64,000 nt of DNA from Clostridium jeddahitimonense (GTDB lineage Bacteria > Bacillota > Clostridia > Clostridiales > Clostridiaceae): contig LM994670.1 in the NCBI GenBank assembly GCA_000753455.2, positions 2,200,854-2,264,853 of the forward strand, given 5' to 3'. The first letter of the stretch is position 1. Every line of letters starts with the position of its first letter. The notes under the pieces are model-generated. The model saw only the letters and a list, made by a program, of their open reading frames with translations. It had not been told where the DNA came from and did not search any database. Below, piece by piece: positions 8,674 through 18,247 of this stretch. A program made the position numbers and the translations under genes.

Positions 8674-9208
8674 AAAATTCAATTCCTTTACGAGCTGGAA
8701 TTCCCTTATTGAAATAATGTTTAATATCTTTCATCTCTGTTATTAAATCACTTTTATCTGCGATAGCCTTAGGTACATTTCTACCTGTTAAAACTAATTC
8801 CATATTTTCATTTTTACTTTCTATTAATTTCACTACGTCTTCTTCTTTAATATATCCACCATTAACTGATGCCATAACTTCATCTAGTATTAACATATCA
8901 CACATATTTTCTTTTACAACCTTTTTTGCAAAATCGAAACCTTCTGCTATTTCTTTTTTTAACTCTTCCTTTTGCTCTTCAGTTAGGTTCCAAGTAAAAT
9001 CTTTCTCTTTTTCAAATCTATATACTTTAAAGTTTTCACCTAGATTATTTAAAACATTTAACTCACCAGTAACTCCGCTTTTTAAAAATTGTATCATAAT
9101 AACTTTTAAACCATTACCATACGCTCTTACTCCTAAACCAATTGAAGCTGTAGTCTTTCCTTTTCCATTCCCTGTATATACTTGAACTAATCCTTTTTCT
9201 AGTCTCAT
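8672..9208 (-). CDS. cobO: Cob(I)yrinic acid a,c-diamide adenosyltransferase (CobO/BtuR family)
   Basis: A 178-residue P-loop enzyme that transfers the adenosyl group of ATP to the corrinoid cobalt, making adenosylcobalamin precursors. The N-terminal VQVYTGNGKGKTTASIGL holds the P-loop, DMLILDEV the Walker-B-like segment and ELVLTGR the conserved C-terminal turn. The ATG at 9208 is preferred: AGGAGGA lies 9 nt upstream, whereas a GTG at 9217 would abut it. The gene is inverted between dapB and dapH and has no other corrinoid gene next to it. Confidence 0.92.
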   Translation of the reverse strand: MRLEKGLVQVYTGNGKGKTTASIGLGVRAYGNGLKVIMIQFLKSGVTGELNVLNNLGENFKVYRFEKEKDFTWNLTEEQKEELKKEIAEGFDFAKKVVKENMCDMLILDEVMASVNGGYIKEEDVVKLIESKNENMELVLTGRNVPKAIADKSDLITEMKDIKHYFNKGIPARKGIEF

Positions 9209-9352
9209 CTTAATCACTCCTCCTAAAAATTTTATTACAAACTTATACTTTAGTAAATAATTTTCATTTAATCATATTCTTATTATCTTTTTATTATAAT
9301 TATAATAATTATGATTAATTCATTAAATCTAAATCTTGAAAGGAAGGATATT

Positions 9353-10060
9353 ATGGATTATAACTTTAATGATCATGATGAGATTATCAAGTTTATAAAA
9401 AACATAAAAAAATCCACTCCAGTAAAAGCCTATATAAATGGTTCTCTAAATGATATTGACGATAAAAATATAGAGTGGTATGGCTCTAATAACTTTTATA
9501 TATTATTCGGTGAATTTGAATACATATCAAAGTTTATAATTAATAATAAAGAAGTAATTAGATATTATCGCTTAGAAGCAGATAGGAAAAACTCAGCTAT
9601 TCCACTTTTAGATATTATTCCTATAGATGCTAGAATTGAACCAGGTGCAATAATTAGAGCCGGTGTTAAAATCGGTAAAAATGCTATTATAATGATGGGA
9701 GCCATTATTAATATAGGAGCTGAAATAGGAGATTATACAATGATTGATATGAATGCAGTCATTGGTGCCAGAGGTAAAATTGGTAAAAGAGTTCATCTAG
9801 GAGCTGGCTCCGTAATTGCCGGTGTATTGGAACCTCCAAGCCAAGAACCCTGTATTATCGAAGATGACGTACTTATAGGCGCAAATGCAGTAATATTAGA
9901 AGGAATAAAAATAGGCCAAGGTGCTGTAGTTGCAGCAGGATCTATAGTCACAAAAAATGTCCCCCCTGGAGTTGTTGTAGCTGGTATTCCTGCAAAAATA
10001 ATAAAGAATGTAGATACTCAAACAAAAAGCAAAACAAAATTTATAGACGATTTACGTTAA
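9353..10060 (+). CDS. dapH: Tetrahydrodipicolinate N-acetyltransferase
   Basis: A 235-residue left-handed beta-helix acyltransferase of the acetylase branch of diaminopimelate synthesis. From about residue 85 it consists of hexapeptide repeats (for example [34 protein letters not shown]), ending in the typical [10 protein letters not shown]. The N-terminal [15 protein letters not shown] matches DapH. The ATG at 9353 has AGGAAGG just upstream; an in-frame ATG at 9311 has no ribosome site. It presumably acts with the DapA/DapB encoded 1 kb upstream. Confidence 0.93.
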   Translation: MDYNFNDHDEIIKFIKNIKKSTPVKAYINGSLNDIDDKNIEWYGSNNFYILFGEFEYISKFIINNKEVIRYYRLEADRKNSAIPLLDIIPIDARIEPGAIIRAGVKIGKNAIIMMGAIINIGAEIGDYTMIDMNAVIGARGKIGKRVHLGAGSVIAGVLEPPSQEPCIIEDDVLIGANAVILEGIKIGQGAVVAAGSIVTKNVPPGVVVAGIPAKIIKNVDTQTKSKTKFIDDLR

Positions 10061-10083
10061 TATTTATTGTACAATATAAAAAT

Positions 10084-10109
10084 AAAAAGGAGCTTAATAG
10101 CTCCTTTTT
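10084..10109. terminator. Bidirectional terminator after dapH
   Basis: AAAAAGGAGCT and AGCTCCTTTTT pair perfectly over a TAAT loop, between dapH and the convergent SSB-like gene. Confidence 0.9.
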
Positions 10110-10120
10110 ATTTAAATGAA

Positions 10121-10795
10121 TTATATAGCGCCTTCTTCAGATGAAGAAGTTACATTATTTTCTATTTCTTCTGTTTCTTCTGTAACTCTTTCCATCTTTG
10201 ATATAGATACTTCATATGCAATCTTTTTAATTACTTCAGTATCGTTTAATTTCTTTTGATATTCTCTACTTTGAAGTCTACCCCATACCCTTATATTATC
10301 TCCAACTTCAAGTGTTTGACAAAATCTTGAGTTTCTTCCCCAAGCTATAGTTGGAATATAATCAGATTTGTTATATGCTCTATTTACAGCTAATAAAACA
10401 TCAGCAATCTCTCTTCCGAAAGGAGTCTTTCTATAAACAGGCTCTTTACATATATATCCATCTAAGAATATTTCATTTGGATTTTTACTTCTTTCTATAC
10501 AAGGTTCTATGTTTCTTGCAAACACAGTTAGAATCAGTTTATTAGAGCCATCTACAAACTTATTATATGACCTTAATTGACCTAAAACTATTATTTCGTT
10601 TCCTACTGCTATATTCATATTACTTATAAGTCTTTCAGATATAGTAATATTTAATAAGTCTACAGAATCACTTAATCTAGGCACCTCCATATAAAAAGTA
10701 TAGAATCCCTCTCCATACATTTCATGACTGAACTCTAATTCACTTACTATTTTTCCTTCAAGATAAATCTTGTTATTTAACATCAAATTATCCAT
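10121..10795 (-). CDS. SSB-like protein with two OB-fold regions
   Basis: A 224-residue protein with an apparent duplication: residues about 6-90 (KIYLEGKIVSELEFS ... IVLGQLRSYNK) and about 108-195 (EIFLDGYICKEPVYRKTP ... IRVWGRLQSREYQKK) each have the layout of a single-stranded-DNA-binding OB fold, and the second matches the SSB/PriB pattern (GREIADVLLAVNRAYN, IAWGRNSRFCQTL). The tail is acidic (TEETEEIENN) but lacks the classical DDDIPF tip. It is therefore an accessory SSB relative rather than the housekeeping Ssb. It stands alone, with AGAGGGG before the ATG. Confidence 0.75.
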   Translation of the reverse strand: MDNLMLNNKIYLEGKIVSELEFSHEMYGEGFYTFYMEVPRLSDSVDLLNITISERLISNMNIAVGNEIIVLGQLRSYNKFVDGSNKLILTVFARNIEPCIERSKNPNEIFLDGYICKEPVYRKTPFGREIADVLLAVNRAYNKSDYIPTIAWGRNSRFCQTLEVGDNIRVWGRLQSREYQKKLNDTEVIKKIAYEVSISKMERVTEETEEIENNVTSSSEEGAI

Positions 10796-10908
10796 CGTTA
10801 CCCCTCTCTCCCTTAGTAATTAGTTTGATTTTTTATTGCTTTTACCCCACAAGGATTTATTTCCATTATAATACAATATTATCTTCAATTTCAATATATT
10901 TCTAATAT

Positions 10909-11661
10909 TTATTTTTTATGTTGTTCTCCATTTTCATCTATATAGTACTCATCACACTCTGTAAGTTGCCCAACAGTAACAAATTCGTATCCATCTTCTT
11001 TAAGTTTTGAAATTATTTTATCTAAATTACTTGGAGTATATTTTGCATTATTATGAAATAACATTATCGAACCTGAAGTTGCTTTTTTCATAATTCTTTC
11101 ATACTCAACTTTTTCTCCGGATTGTTTCCAATCAACTGAATCACAATCCCATTGTATACATTTATATCCCTTATCCAAAACAAACTGTAATGCTTTATCG
11201 TTATAATCACCACTAGGAAATCTAAATAATGTAGGTTTAACCCCAATAGCCTCATATATAATATCATCTGTCTTTGTCAATTCTTCTAACATTCTTGATT
11301 CATCTATTTTTGAAAAGCTTGGATGAACATAACTATGATTCCCTATTTCATGTCCCATCTCATTAATTTTCATTAATTTTTCTTTGTTTCCCTCTGGATA
11401 ATTAACCCATTTACCCATTACAAAAAATGTTGCTTTTACATTATATTTATTTAGTACATCTAATATGTCATAAATGTACTCATTTTCTGCCCAATTTACA
11501 TCAAATGTTAAAGCTACTTCTTTCTTTTCTGTATTCACTCGAAAAATAGGTTTCTTATCAAGATTACCACTAACTAATATAGACTTTGATCCTAAAATCG
11601 ATGTAATTATAGTTCCAAAAATCAATAAGATGGCTATTATAACCTTTCTTTTTCTAACCAT
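10909..11661 (-). CDS. Polysaccharide deacetylase, PdaB-like
   Basis: A 250-residue membrane-anchored or exported protein with one N-terminal hydrophobic segment (about 7-25) and a NodB deacetylase domain. Visible motifs in order are LTFDVNW (motif 1, second Asp replaced), HEIGNHSYVHPSF (metal-binding His pair), RFPSGDYN, WDCDSVDW and LFHNNA. The family removes N-acetyl groups from peptidoglycan or chitin-like glycans; PdaB-type members act in spore cortex formation, and the altered motif 1 fits that group. The gene is monocistronic. Confidence 0.82.
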   Translation of the reverse strand: MVRKRKVIIAILLIFGTIITSILGSKSILVSGNLDKKPIFRVNTEKKEVALTFDVNWAENEYIYDILDVLNKYNVKATFFVMGKWVNYPEGNKEKLMKINEMGHEIGNHSYVHPSFSKIDESRMLEELTKTDDIIYEAIGVKPTLFRFPSGDYNDKALQFVLDKGYKCIQWDCDSVDWKQSGEKVEYERIMKKATSGSIMLFHNNAKYTPSNLDKIISKLKEDGYEFVTVGQLTECDEYYIDENGEQHKK

Positions 11662-11742
11662 ATCAATCCTCCCTTATCCATAATAATTTATATTCTTTAT
11701 TTATAATATTAATGCCTATATTATTCCACAATTCTAAATTTA

Positions 11743-11751
11743 TGTTATAAT
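11743..11751 (+). promoter_or_regulatory. Extended -10 promoter for the DUF4364 gene
   Basis: TG-T-TATAAT lies about 30 nt before the ATG of the following gene. It is a perfect -10 hexamer with the extended TG element; no good -35 is seen, as is usual for this class. Confidence 0.5.
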
Positions 11752-11782
11752 AAAATAGATCCTTATATAATGGAGGTTTAGT

Positions 11783-12316
11783 ATGTACGAAAATTCAGCA
11801 GAATTAGCAGAAAATAAATTATTAGTTTTATACGTTATAAAATCATTAAAGCATCCGATATCAAATACTCAGTTAACAGAAATAATTTTAGAAAATAACT
11901 TTATTAATTATTTTACTTTGCAACAATATATAACTGAGCTATTATCTTCTGAGTTTCTAAAATATATAGAAAAAAATGATAAAAAGCTTTTAACTATTAC
12001 AACTAAAGGTGAAAAAGTTCTTTCATTTTTTACACAAAGAATTTCAGCAATTAAAAGAGATATAATTGACAATTATATCTCCTCAGTAATTGATAATATA
12101 AAAAAGGAATTAACTATTCATAGTGATTACACTATAGAGAATAGCGATTCCTTCATTGTTAATCTTAAAGCACTGGAAGATGAGATGCTATTAATTGATT
12201 TAAAGGTATCCGTTCCAACAAAATCTCAAGCTAAAGCATTATGCACAAAATGGAAGGATAATCCTTCAGATATTTACACTAGGATTATGCAAAGTTTATT
12301 TTCTGATGAAGATTAA
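11783..12316 (+). CDS. DUF4364 family protein
   Basis: A 177-residue soluble protein. The first 90 residues look like a winged-helix module (ENKLLVLYVIKSLKHPISNTQLTEIIL, then a wing-like LLTITTKGEKVLSFF), followed by a mixed alpha/beta half. This is the pattern of the DUF4364 family, widespread in clostridia and without known function; a DNA-binding role is only suggested by the fold. GGAGG precedes the start. Its stop overlaps the stop of the opposing gene by 4 nt. Confidence 0.8.
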   Translation: MYENSAELAENKLLVLYVIKSLKHPISNTQLTEIILENNFINYFTLQQYITELLSSEFLKYIEKNDKKLLTITTKGEKVLSFFTQRISAIKRDIIDNYISSVIDNIKKELTIHSDYTIENSDSFIVNLKALEDEMLLIDLKVSVPTKSQAKALCTKWKDNPSDIYTRIMQSLFSDED

Positions 12317-13188
12317 AACAAAGTCATGGCATTGGGTTCAGACTCGATAGCTATGACTTTATTTATTTTATTATCCTCTACAATATATACCTTCCCCTTT
12401 AAATAATCTAAAACATACATTTTGTTCTCATGTACAACCATTCCTTTAGGCATTCCACCAACATACATGCTTTCCATAACCATCATATTACTTTTATTTA
12501 TTACGCTTATTGTTCCATCCGTAAAATTTGAAACATATATGTTTTTTTCTTCTTCTATAACTTCCATAGGTGAGCTACCTACTTCAATTCTTTTTATACT
12601 TTTTAATGTTTTGGTAGAAATTACATCTAAAAACCCACTCTTATCATGCCCTAAGTAACTTTCACATACGTATATAAATTCTTTATTTTTTGATAGTAAT
12701 ACTTTTGTTGGATACTCACTAGCTTCTATTTTAGTTAGTACATTATTATTCTCCATATTAATTACTGTAATATCGTTACTTTCGAAATTTGTAATAAAAG
12801 CTATTCCTTTTTCAATATCACAATCTATGCTATGGGGCCAACTTCCTGTGGCAATTTCATATGAAGTTTTATCTTCTAAAATATCATATACCACTACAGA
12901 ATTTGATTCACCGCAGATAGTATAAACTTTCTTTTTATATATTATTAAATCATTTGGAGAAGGTCCAATTTTTGCATTTTTTTTCTCTTTAAAAGTATTT
13001 TTATCAAAAAATGATATTGAATCGCTATAACTATTTGTAGTTATAAATCCATCATCATAAGTTTTAATTCCATGAGGACCTATAGGTTTCTCACCTAAAT
13101 TAAATGTTATCTTCTCTAAAGCTAAATTATCTAAAGTAATCCTTGAAAGGGAGTCTGCTCCTGTATTGCATATTATTATAGAGTTCAC
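12313..13188 (-). CDS. YncE-type beta-propeller protein
   Basis: A 291-residue protein made of about seven repeats of roughly 40 residues of the YVTN/NHL kind, such as IAFITNFESNDITVINMENN, NIYVSNFTDGTISVINKSN and KMYVLDYLKGKVYIV. No signal peptide is visible, so it is probably cytosolic or surface-associated by another route. In Bacillus and Clostridium similar proteins are found around spore coats, but nothing here proves that. The start is GTG, chosen because AGGAGGTG lies 8 nt upstream. The ligand is unknown. Confidence 0.75.
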   Translation of the reverse strand: MNSIIICNTGADSLSRITLDNLALEKITFNLGEKPIGPHGIKTYDDGFITTNSYSDSISFFDKNTFKEKKNAKIGPSPNDLIIYKKKVYTICGESNSVVVYDILEDKTSYEIATGSWPHSIDCDIEKGIAFITNFESNDITVINMENNNVLTKIEASEYPTKVLLSKNKEFIYVCESYLGHDKSGFLDVISTKTLKSIKRIEVGSSPMEVIEEEKNIYVSNFTDGTISVINKSNMMVMESMYVGGMPKGMVVHENKMYVLDYLKGKVYIVEDNKINKVIAIESEPNAMTLF

Positions 13189-13357
13189 CCTTATTTCACC
13201 TCCTTTAGGTTGAAACCTCTTGTACTTTCAATATATGCATCTTTATAAAACTTGGCACATTTTTCTCAATATTACATAATTTTATTTTCAATCTTTCTTT
13301 TTATTGTATAAAGCCTTATAATATTAATGTTATTATTTAATATGGGGAGGTATTTAA

Positions 13358-13603
13358 ATGTATATTTACAAAACTTCTGGTGTTTGTTCAACAGAAATAC
13401 ATATCGATGTAAAAGATGATAAAATAGAAGATGTTAATTTCGTAAGAGGTTGTGCAGGAAATTTACTTGGAATTTCTTCACTAGTTAAAGGTATGAAAGT
13501 TACTGATGCAATTGATAAATTGCAAGGGATTCAATGTGGTTCAAAAGGAACTTCTTGTCCTGACCAATTAGCTAAAGCTTTATTATCAATGAAAAATTCT
13601 TAA
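13358..13603 (+). CDS. TSCPD domain protein (TIGR03905-like)
   Basis: An 81-residue protein that corresponds to a stand-alone TSCPD domain. The name-giving TSCPDQLA is at about residues 67-74, with further cysteines in GVCSTEI, RGCAGN and IQCGSKG, a pattern that suggests metal or cluster binding. In some proteins this domain is the C-terminal part of B12-dependent ribonucleotide reductase; the free form is of unknown role. GGGGAGG precedes the ATG. It is a single gene with its own terminator. Confidence 0.85.
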   Translation: MYIYKTSGVCSTEIHIDVKDDKIEDVNFVRGCAGNLLGISSLVKGMKVTDAIDKLQGIQCGSKGTSCPDQLAKALLSMKNS

Positions 13604-13608
13604 TATAT

Positions 13609-13646
13609 AAAAAATGAGAAAGTTATTAATAACTTTCTCATTTTTT
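13609..13646. terminator. Bidirectional terminator
   Basis: A perfect 19-bp palindrome (AAAATGAGAAAGTTATT and its complement) with A and T runs at its ends lies between the TSCPD gene and the opposing amidase. Confidence 0.9.
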
Positions 13647-13650
13647 ATAA

Positions 13651-14268
13651 TTAATTGATTTTTTTAATCTCTTTTATAACATCATTTTTAATTTCTTCTA
13701 ATGGAAAGTTCTTACCTGGGCATAGTGTCTTTCCTAATTCTTTATGTGGAAGTATATCTTTTATATTATATTTAAGACAAATATATAATGAAAGCTTCTT
13801 TAGCGATTCTATTTGCTCATCCGATAAATACTCCTCTTCAAAATTTCCTTCTACACAAATCCCTATTGATTCTTTATTATATCCCTTAACATGAGATCCT
13901 TCAGCATCATCTTCTCTTCCCTTATAAATAGTCCCATCCTTTCTAATATAATAATGATATCCAATTCCTTTCCATCCTTTATTTTTATGTAATTTATTTA
14001 TATCCTCTGGTGAGATATTCTTTATTGCTGTATGATGATAAACTAATTTAGTAGGTTCGTTATCAACCTCTAATTCCTCAGACCATTCATATCTTAAATA
14101 ATGTATATTTAAACTTTTTTGCATATTTTCAATTTCTTCTACTGTAATATTAGCATTATATATATCTTTGTAACTCCACCCAATAACTTTAAGTATTGTT
14201 GGCTTAAGAAAGTATATAGTTCCTAAAATTAGTACTAGAAAAAATATATATTTTATTTCCTTTTTCAC
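13651..14268 (-). CDS. N-acetylmuramoyl-L-alanine amidase, Amidase_2/PGRP type
   Basis: A 205-residue protein with an N-terminal membrane segment (about 6-22) and a zinc amidase domain facing outside. Zinc ligands and catalytic residues are recognisable: LVYHHTA (His), GIGYHYYIRKDG (Tyr), and LPHKELGKTLCPG (His and Cys, the usual H-x8-C spacing). It would cleave the amide between MurNAc and the stem peptide in remodelling, sporulation or germination. Monocistronic. Confidence 0.88.
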   Translation of the reverse strand: MKKEIKYIFFLVLILGTIYFLKPTILKVIGWSYKDIYNANITVEEIENMQKSLNIHYLRYEWSEELEVDNEPTKLVYHHTAIKNISPEDINKLHKNKGWKGIGYHYYIRKDGTIYKGREDDAEGSHVKGYNKESIGICVEGNFEEEYLSDEQIESLKKLSLYICLKYNIKDILPHKELGKTLCPGKNFPLEEIKNDVIKEIKKIN

Positions 14269-14342
14269 AAAATCACCTCTTCATATTATATTTATTATAG
14301 ATTTTATATGAAGAGAACTTTAAATATTATTGATATATAAAA

Positions 14343-14371
14343 AGAGGAAAAGATCAAAAATCCTTTCCTCT
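14343..14371 (-). terminator. Terminator after deoD
   Basis: AGAGGAAA and TTTCCTCT pair over a 13-nt loop; the minus-strand RNA continues with TTTTATAT. Confidence 0.75.
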
Positions 14372-14378
14372 AAAAACA

Positions 14379-15086
14379 TTATTTTATTAATTCTAAAGCA
14401 ATTTCCATCATATCTGTAAATGTATTTTGTCTCTCTTCAGGAGATGTTTCTTCTCCCTTTAAAATATGATCTGAAATAGTTAGAATAGCTAATGCTTCAA
14501 CCCCATATTTAGCAGCTACAGTGTAAAGCTCTGCACTTTCCATCTCTACAGCTAAACAACCATATTCAGCCCATTTTGTTATTGGGAATCCTGCATCATC
14601 ATAGAATAAGTCGCTAGATAAAACATTTCCTACCTTTACATTAATCCCTTTATCTTTGCATTTATTATAAGCATTATATAATAATTCAAAATTTGCACTT
14701 GGAGCATAGTCTAACCCTTGGAATCTTCTCTTGTTAATCCCAGAGTTAGTTGATGCACTTTGAGCAAGAACTATGTCTCTAACATTAACATTATCGTTTA
14801 TAGAACCTGCTGAACCTATTCTTATTAATCTTTTTGCTCCATAGAATTGTATTAATTCATTTACATAAATCGAATGCGATGGTAACCCCATTCCTGTACC
14901 TTGAACTGATACTCTTTTACCTTTATATGTTCCTGTATAACCATACATTCCTCTAACTTCATTATAACAAACCACATCTTCTAAAAAGTTTTCAGCGATA
15001 AATTTTGCTCTTAAAGGATCCCCTGGTAGTAATACTGTTTCAGCTATAGAACCTTCTTTAGCCATAATATGTAAATGTTTTGACAT
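14379..15086 (-). CDS. deoD: Purine-nucleoside phosphorylase, DeoD type
   Basis: This 235-residue cytosolic enzyme splits purine (deoxy)nucleosides with phosphate to base and (deoxy)ribose 1-phosphate. Family marks are [15 protein letters not shown] (phosphate site), [30 protein letters not shown] (ribose-binding Glu) and TISDHIL with the catalytic Asp. The length fits the hexameric high-molecular-mass class. It follows folC by about 70 nt in the same direction. Confidence 0.96.
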   Translation of the reverse strand: MSKHLHIMAKEGSIAETVLLPGDPLRAKFIAENFLEDVVCYNEVRGMYGYTGTYKGKRVSVQGTGMGLPSHSIYVNELIQFYGAKRLIRIGSAGSINDNVNVRDIVLAQSASTNSGINKRRFQGLDYAPSANFELLYNAYNKCKDKGINVKVGNVLSSDLFYDDAGFPITKWAEYGCLAVEMESAELYTVAAKYGVEALAILTISDHILKGEETSPEERQNTFTDMMEIALELIK

Positions 15087-15159
15087 ATTAATTCCTCCTA
15101 TCTATTTATCTATTATACATAGTATATTATATCTTATATTATTAGTAAATATAGGTGTT

Positions 15160-16470
15160 TTAATTTTTACTTCCTTTACCCTTTACTATTATTTTTCTCA
15201 TGTCCCCTATCATATATAATGATCCACTTGCAATTATCAAATCATTTTCATTTGCATCTTTTAAGGCATTATTAAAGGCATCCTCATAACTTTCATAAGC
15301 TTCACAATTTTTATTGTATTCTATAATTTCCATTTTTAAATCTTGAGCTAATTCTGCTCTTATAGAATTTGGAGTTACAGCATATACTTTCTTTGCTAAT
15401 GGTGCAATCTCTTCAACCATTTTTTCAACATCCTTATCTGCTAGAATCCCTAAGATTAAATACACATTTTCATAATTAAAATACTTTTCTATATTTGTTT
15501 TCAAAGTAGCTATTCCTTGAATATTGTGTGCTCCATCTATGACAACTAACGGTTTATTCCTTAATACCTCTAATCTACCTTTCCACTTTACTTCCCTTAT
15601 ACTTTTCTCAATAGCTTCATTATTTAGAATTATTAATCCTTGTCTTTCTATTACTTCTAAAACTTTTATTGCTAAAGCTAAATTATAAATTTGATGTTCC
15701 CCTAGTAAAGGTAAGTCTAATATATATTCTTTTGTTCCTCTTATTTTAACTCTTTGAAAAGGCTTATCACCTTTAATAATTTCCAATAGCTCAGCATCAT
15801 TTAGATTAACCTCATATAATCTAGAATTTTCAACCTTACATTTATTTAAAACAACATCTTTTGCTTCTTCATATTGCGGAAAAACTACTGTGGGAATATC
15901 TTTTTTAATTATTCCGCATTTTTCTCCCGCAATTTCTTTTAAACTATTTCCTAATAGGTTAGTATGATCAAAGCTAATAGATGTAATAACTGATACTATA
16001 GGAATAATTACATTAGTAGAATCTAATCTTCCACCTAAGCCAACTTCAACTACTCCAAAATCCACCTTTTCTTTTTCAAAATAAAGAAGCATTAAAACAG
16101 TTATCATTTCAAATTCAGTAGGATGTCCATACCCTTCTTCTTTAACTTTATCTATTGATGGCTTAATCAGTGTCACCATTTCCGCTAAAACATCCTTTGG
16201 AATATTTTCTCCATTTATCTGAATTCTCTCTTCAAATTCTTCTAAAAAAGGAGAAGTGTACATTCCAACTTTATAACCTAAGCCACTTAACATTTTTGTT
16301 ATCATAGATGTTGTTGAACCTTTTCCATTAGTTCCTGCAATATGTATTAACTTTAAATTCTCCTGTGGATTTCCTAATAACTCCAACAATCTTAAAGTTC
16401 TCTCTAATCCATAATTAGATCCAAAATTCCCCACTTCAGTTATGTATTTCATAGCTTGATTATAATTCAT
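15160..16470 (-). CDS. folC: Folylpolyglutamate synthase / dihydrofolate synthase
   Basis: A 436-residue Mur-ligase-fold enzyme that adds glutamate to folates. The ATP site is HIAGTNGKGSTTSM (about 43-56), followed by MYTSPFLEEFEERI, VGLGGRLDSTN and SFDHTNLLGNSL; the C-terminal domain has VVIDGAHN. AAGAGG precedes the ATG. Whether it also has dihydrofolate synthase activity cannot be told by eye. It may be transcribed with deoD. Confidence 0.94.
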   Translation of the reverse strand: MNYNQAMKYITEVGNFGSNYGLERTLRLLELLGNPQENLKLIHIAGTNGKGSTTSMITKMLSGLGYKVGMYTSPFLEEFEERIQINGENIPKDVLAEMVTLIKPSIDKVKEEGYGHPTEFEMITVLMLLYFEKEKVDFGVVEVGLGGRLDSTNVIIPIVSVITSISFDHTNLLGNSLKEIAGEKCGIIKKDIPTVVFPQYEEAKDVVLNKCKVENSRLYEVNLNDAELLEIIKGDKPFQRVKIRGTKEYILDLPLLGEHQIYNLALAIKVLEVIERQGLIILNNEAIEKSIREVKWKGRLEVLRNKPLVVIDGAHNIQGIATLKTNIEKYFNYENVYLILGILADKDVEKMVEEIAPLAKKVYAVTPNSIRAELAQDLKMEIIEYNKNCEAYESYEDAFNNALKDANENDLIIASGSLYMIGDMRKIIVKGKGSKN

Positions 16471-16571
16471 ATTTATACCTCTTAACTTTTATATTAATTT
16501 ATATTACCTCATTTATTTAGCATAATTATAAATAAATTTTTCGAAAATATCAAACTTTACCAAAAAATAAA

Positions 16572-16599
16572 AGATACCATAAAAACATTTATGGTATCT
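16572..16599 (-). terminator. Terminator after the DUF3892 gene
   Basis: AGATACCATAAA and TTTATGGTATCT form a 12-bp stem over a short loop, followed on the minus strand by TTTTATTTTTTGG. Confidence 0.85.
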
Positions 16600-16612
16600 A
16601 ATCGTAAATACT

Positions 16613-16828
16613 TTATAATGAAGATAGATTATTACCTTCATTTCCATCTGGCTTAGTTCTTAAATACTCTTCACCTTTTCTTGAATGAGCTACTATAACT
16701 CCTTCAATTTCACCATTTTTTGCTCTATTAACACCTTCTGACTTTTCAAGTTTTTCTCCATTATCTAATATATAATGAGTTATTTCTCCACTACTATCTT
16801 TTATAGTATCAGTAATTTTTTGTGTCAT
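16613..16828 (-). CDS. DUF3892 family protein
   Basis: A 71-residue protein with the DUF3892 pattern: ITDTIKDSSGEITHYILDNGEKL, a central helix (SEGVNRAKNGEIEGV) and the ending EYLRTKPDGNEGNNLSSL. The function of the family is unknown; members are small, soluble and common in Firmicutes. AGGTGATATT precedes the ATG. It is a single gene with its own terminator. Confidence 0.85.
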   Translation of the reverse strand: MTQKITDTIKDSSGEITHYILDNGEKLEKSEGVNRAKNGEIEGVIVAHSRKGEEYLRTKPDGNEGNNLSSL

Positions 16829-16876
16829 AAAATATCACCTCTTAATTATATTTTAATCTACAACCAAATTATTATA

Positions 16877-18190
16877 CTAAATTATCTTTAAAGTTTTTTT
16901 GCTCACACACAAAGCAATTCCAAAAGTAATAACTTCTGTCAATGGAACACTAAGCCATATTCCATTAACACCTAATATTATAGGTAAAATAAAGATCATA
17001 ACTCCTACTATTACTAATCCTCGTAGTAGGGAAATAAAAATCGCTATTTTAGACATTTCTATCGCTTGAAAATATCCCCCTAACACGATATTAGCACCCA
17101 TAGTAATAAATGCTATAAAATATATTCTTATAGCTATAATTGCTATTTGATTTACCTCATCCGTTGGTGTTACAAATATTTTTATAATCTGCTCTGGAAA
17201 TAAAAACCCGCATATAGCTGATATTAGTCCAAAAACTATAGCCACATAAAAGGCTATTTTTCTTAACTCCATTGCCCTTGAGTACTTCTTTGCTCCCACA
17301 TTTATACTTACTATTGGTTGAATTGTTTGACTTATACCATTACTTATTGAAATAAATATTATCGCTGTATTAGATATTATACTGTACGCTGTTACTCCAG
17401 TTTCTCCAATAAATTTTAATAATTGAAAATTGAATAGATATATTATTATTCCTGTTGACATCTCAATAAAAAAGCTTGGAATACCATTATTAATTATTCT
17501 CATAATATAACTTGATTTAAAACATTTATATGTTAGTTTTAATGTATTATTTTTCGAAATAAAATGAGTCAATAATATTATTGTACTTATTGTGTACGAT
17601 AGTACAGTTGCAAGTCCTGCTCCAAACATCCCCATATTTAAAGGAAATACAAACAAATAATCTAAAACTATATTTAGCATTCCGCCTATTATTGTAGCAA
17701 TCATAGCTCTCTTTGGATTCTTATCCACTCTAACAAAGCCTTGTAAAGTAGAACCTATAGTAAAAGGTATAAATCCAAATGCAACTATATCCATATACTC
17801 TCTTATTAACTCTCTAGTAATGTTAGTAGCACCTAGCATTATTGCTATATCATCCATAAAAAACTTTCCTATTATAAAGAATAATATAGAAATTATCACT
17901 GCCATATAAATTGATAAGCTAAAAATATCTATTGCCTTTTTATTATGCCCTCTACCTCTTTCAATACCTAATACCGTTGATCCTCCAACTCCTATTAAAT
18001 ACCCCACTCCAAACACTAACGAATAGATTGGTAATACAATATTTAATGCGGCTAGTCCATCACCGCCTATTCCTTGGCCAATGAAAATGGTATCAAAAAG
18101 AATATATATTGAGGTAACAAGAGCTGCTCCTACTGTTGGAAAAAAATATTTCAAGTATAATTTTTTCACATCATCTTTAAGTAAATCCAT
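16877..18190 (-). CDS. MATE family efflux transporter
   Basis: A 437-residue inner-membrane protein with twelve predicted membrane segments arranged as two six-helix halves. The N-terminus LYLKYFFPTVGAALVTSIYILFD and the segment FIGQGIGGDGLAALNIVLP are typical of MATE/NorM-like Na+ or H+ antiporters that export organic cations or drugs. The substrate cannot be inferred. It lies downstream of valS, behind a terminator. Confidence 0.9.
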   Translation of the reverse strand: MDLLKDDVKKLYLKYFFPTVGAALVTSIYILFDTIFIGQGIGGDGLAALNIVLPIYSLVFGVGYLIGVGGSTVLGIERGRGHNKKAIDIFSLSIYMAVIISILFFIIGKFFMDDIAIMLGATNITRELIREYMDIVAFGFIPFTIGSTLQGFVRVDKNPKRAMIATIIGGMLNIVLDYLFVFPLNMGMFGAGLATVLSYTISTIILLTHFISKNNTLKLTYKCFKSSYIMRIINNGIPSFFIEMSTGIIIYLFNFQLLKFIGETGVTAYSIISNTAIIFISISNGISQTIQPIVSINVGAKKYSRAMELRKIAFYVAIVFGLISAICGFLFPEQIIKIFVTPTDEVNQIAIIAIRIYFIAFITMGANIVLGGYFQAIEMSKIAIFISLLRGLVIVGVMIFILPIILGVNGIWLSVPLTEVITFGIALCVSKKTLKII

Positions 18191-18216
18191 CTTTCCCCCA
18201 AATTCATTATATAAAA

Positions 18217-18238
18217 GACTGTCTCTTACGAGACAGCC
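18217..18238 (-). terminator. Terminator after valS
   Basis: CTGTCTC and GAGACAG (extended by one further pair across a mismatch) enclose a 4-nt loop; the minus-strand RNA continues with TCTTTTATATAAT. Confidence 0.75.
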
Positions 18239-18247
18239 TTAAATCTT

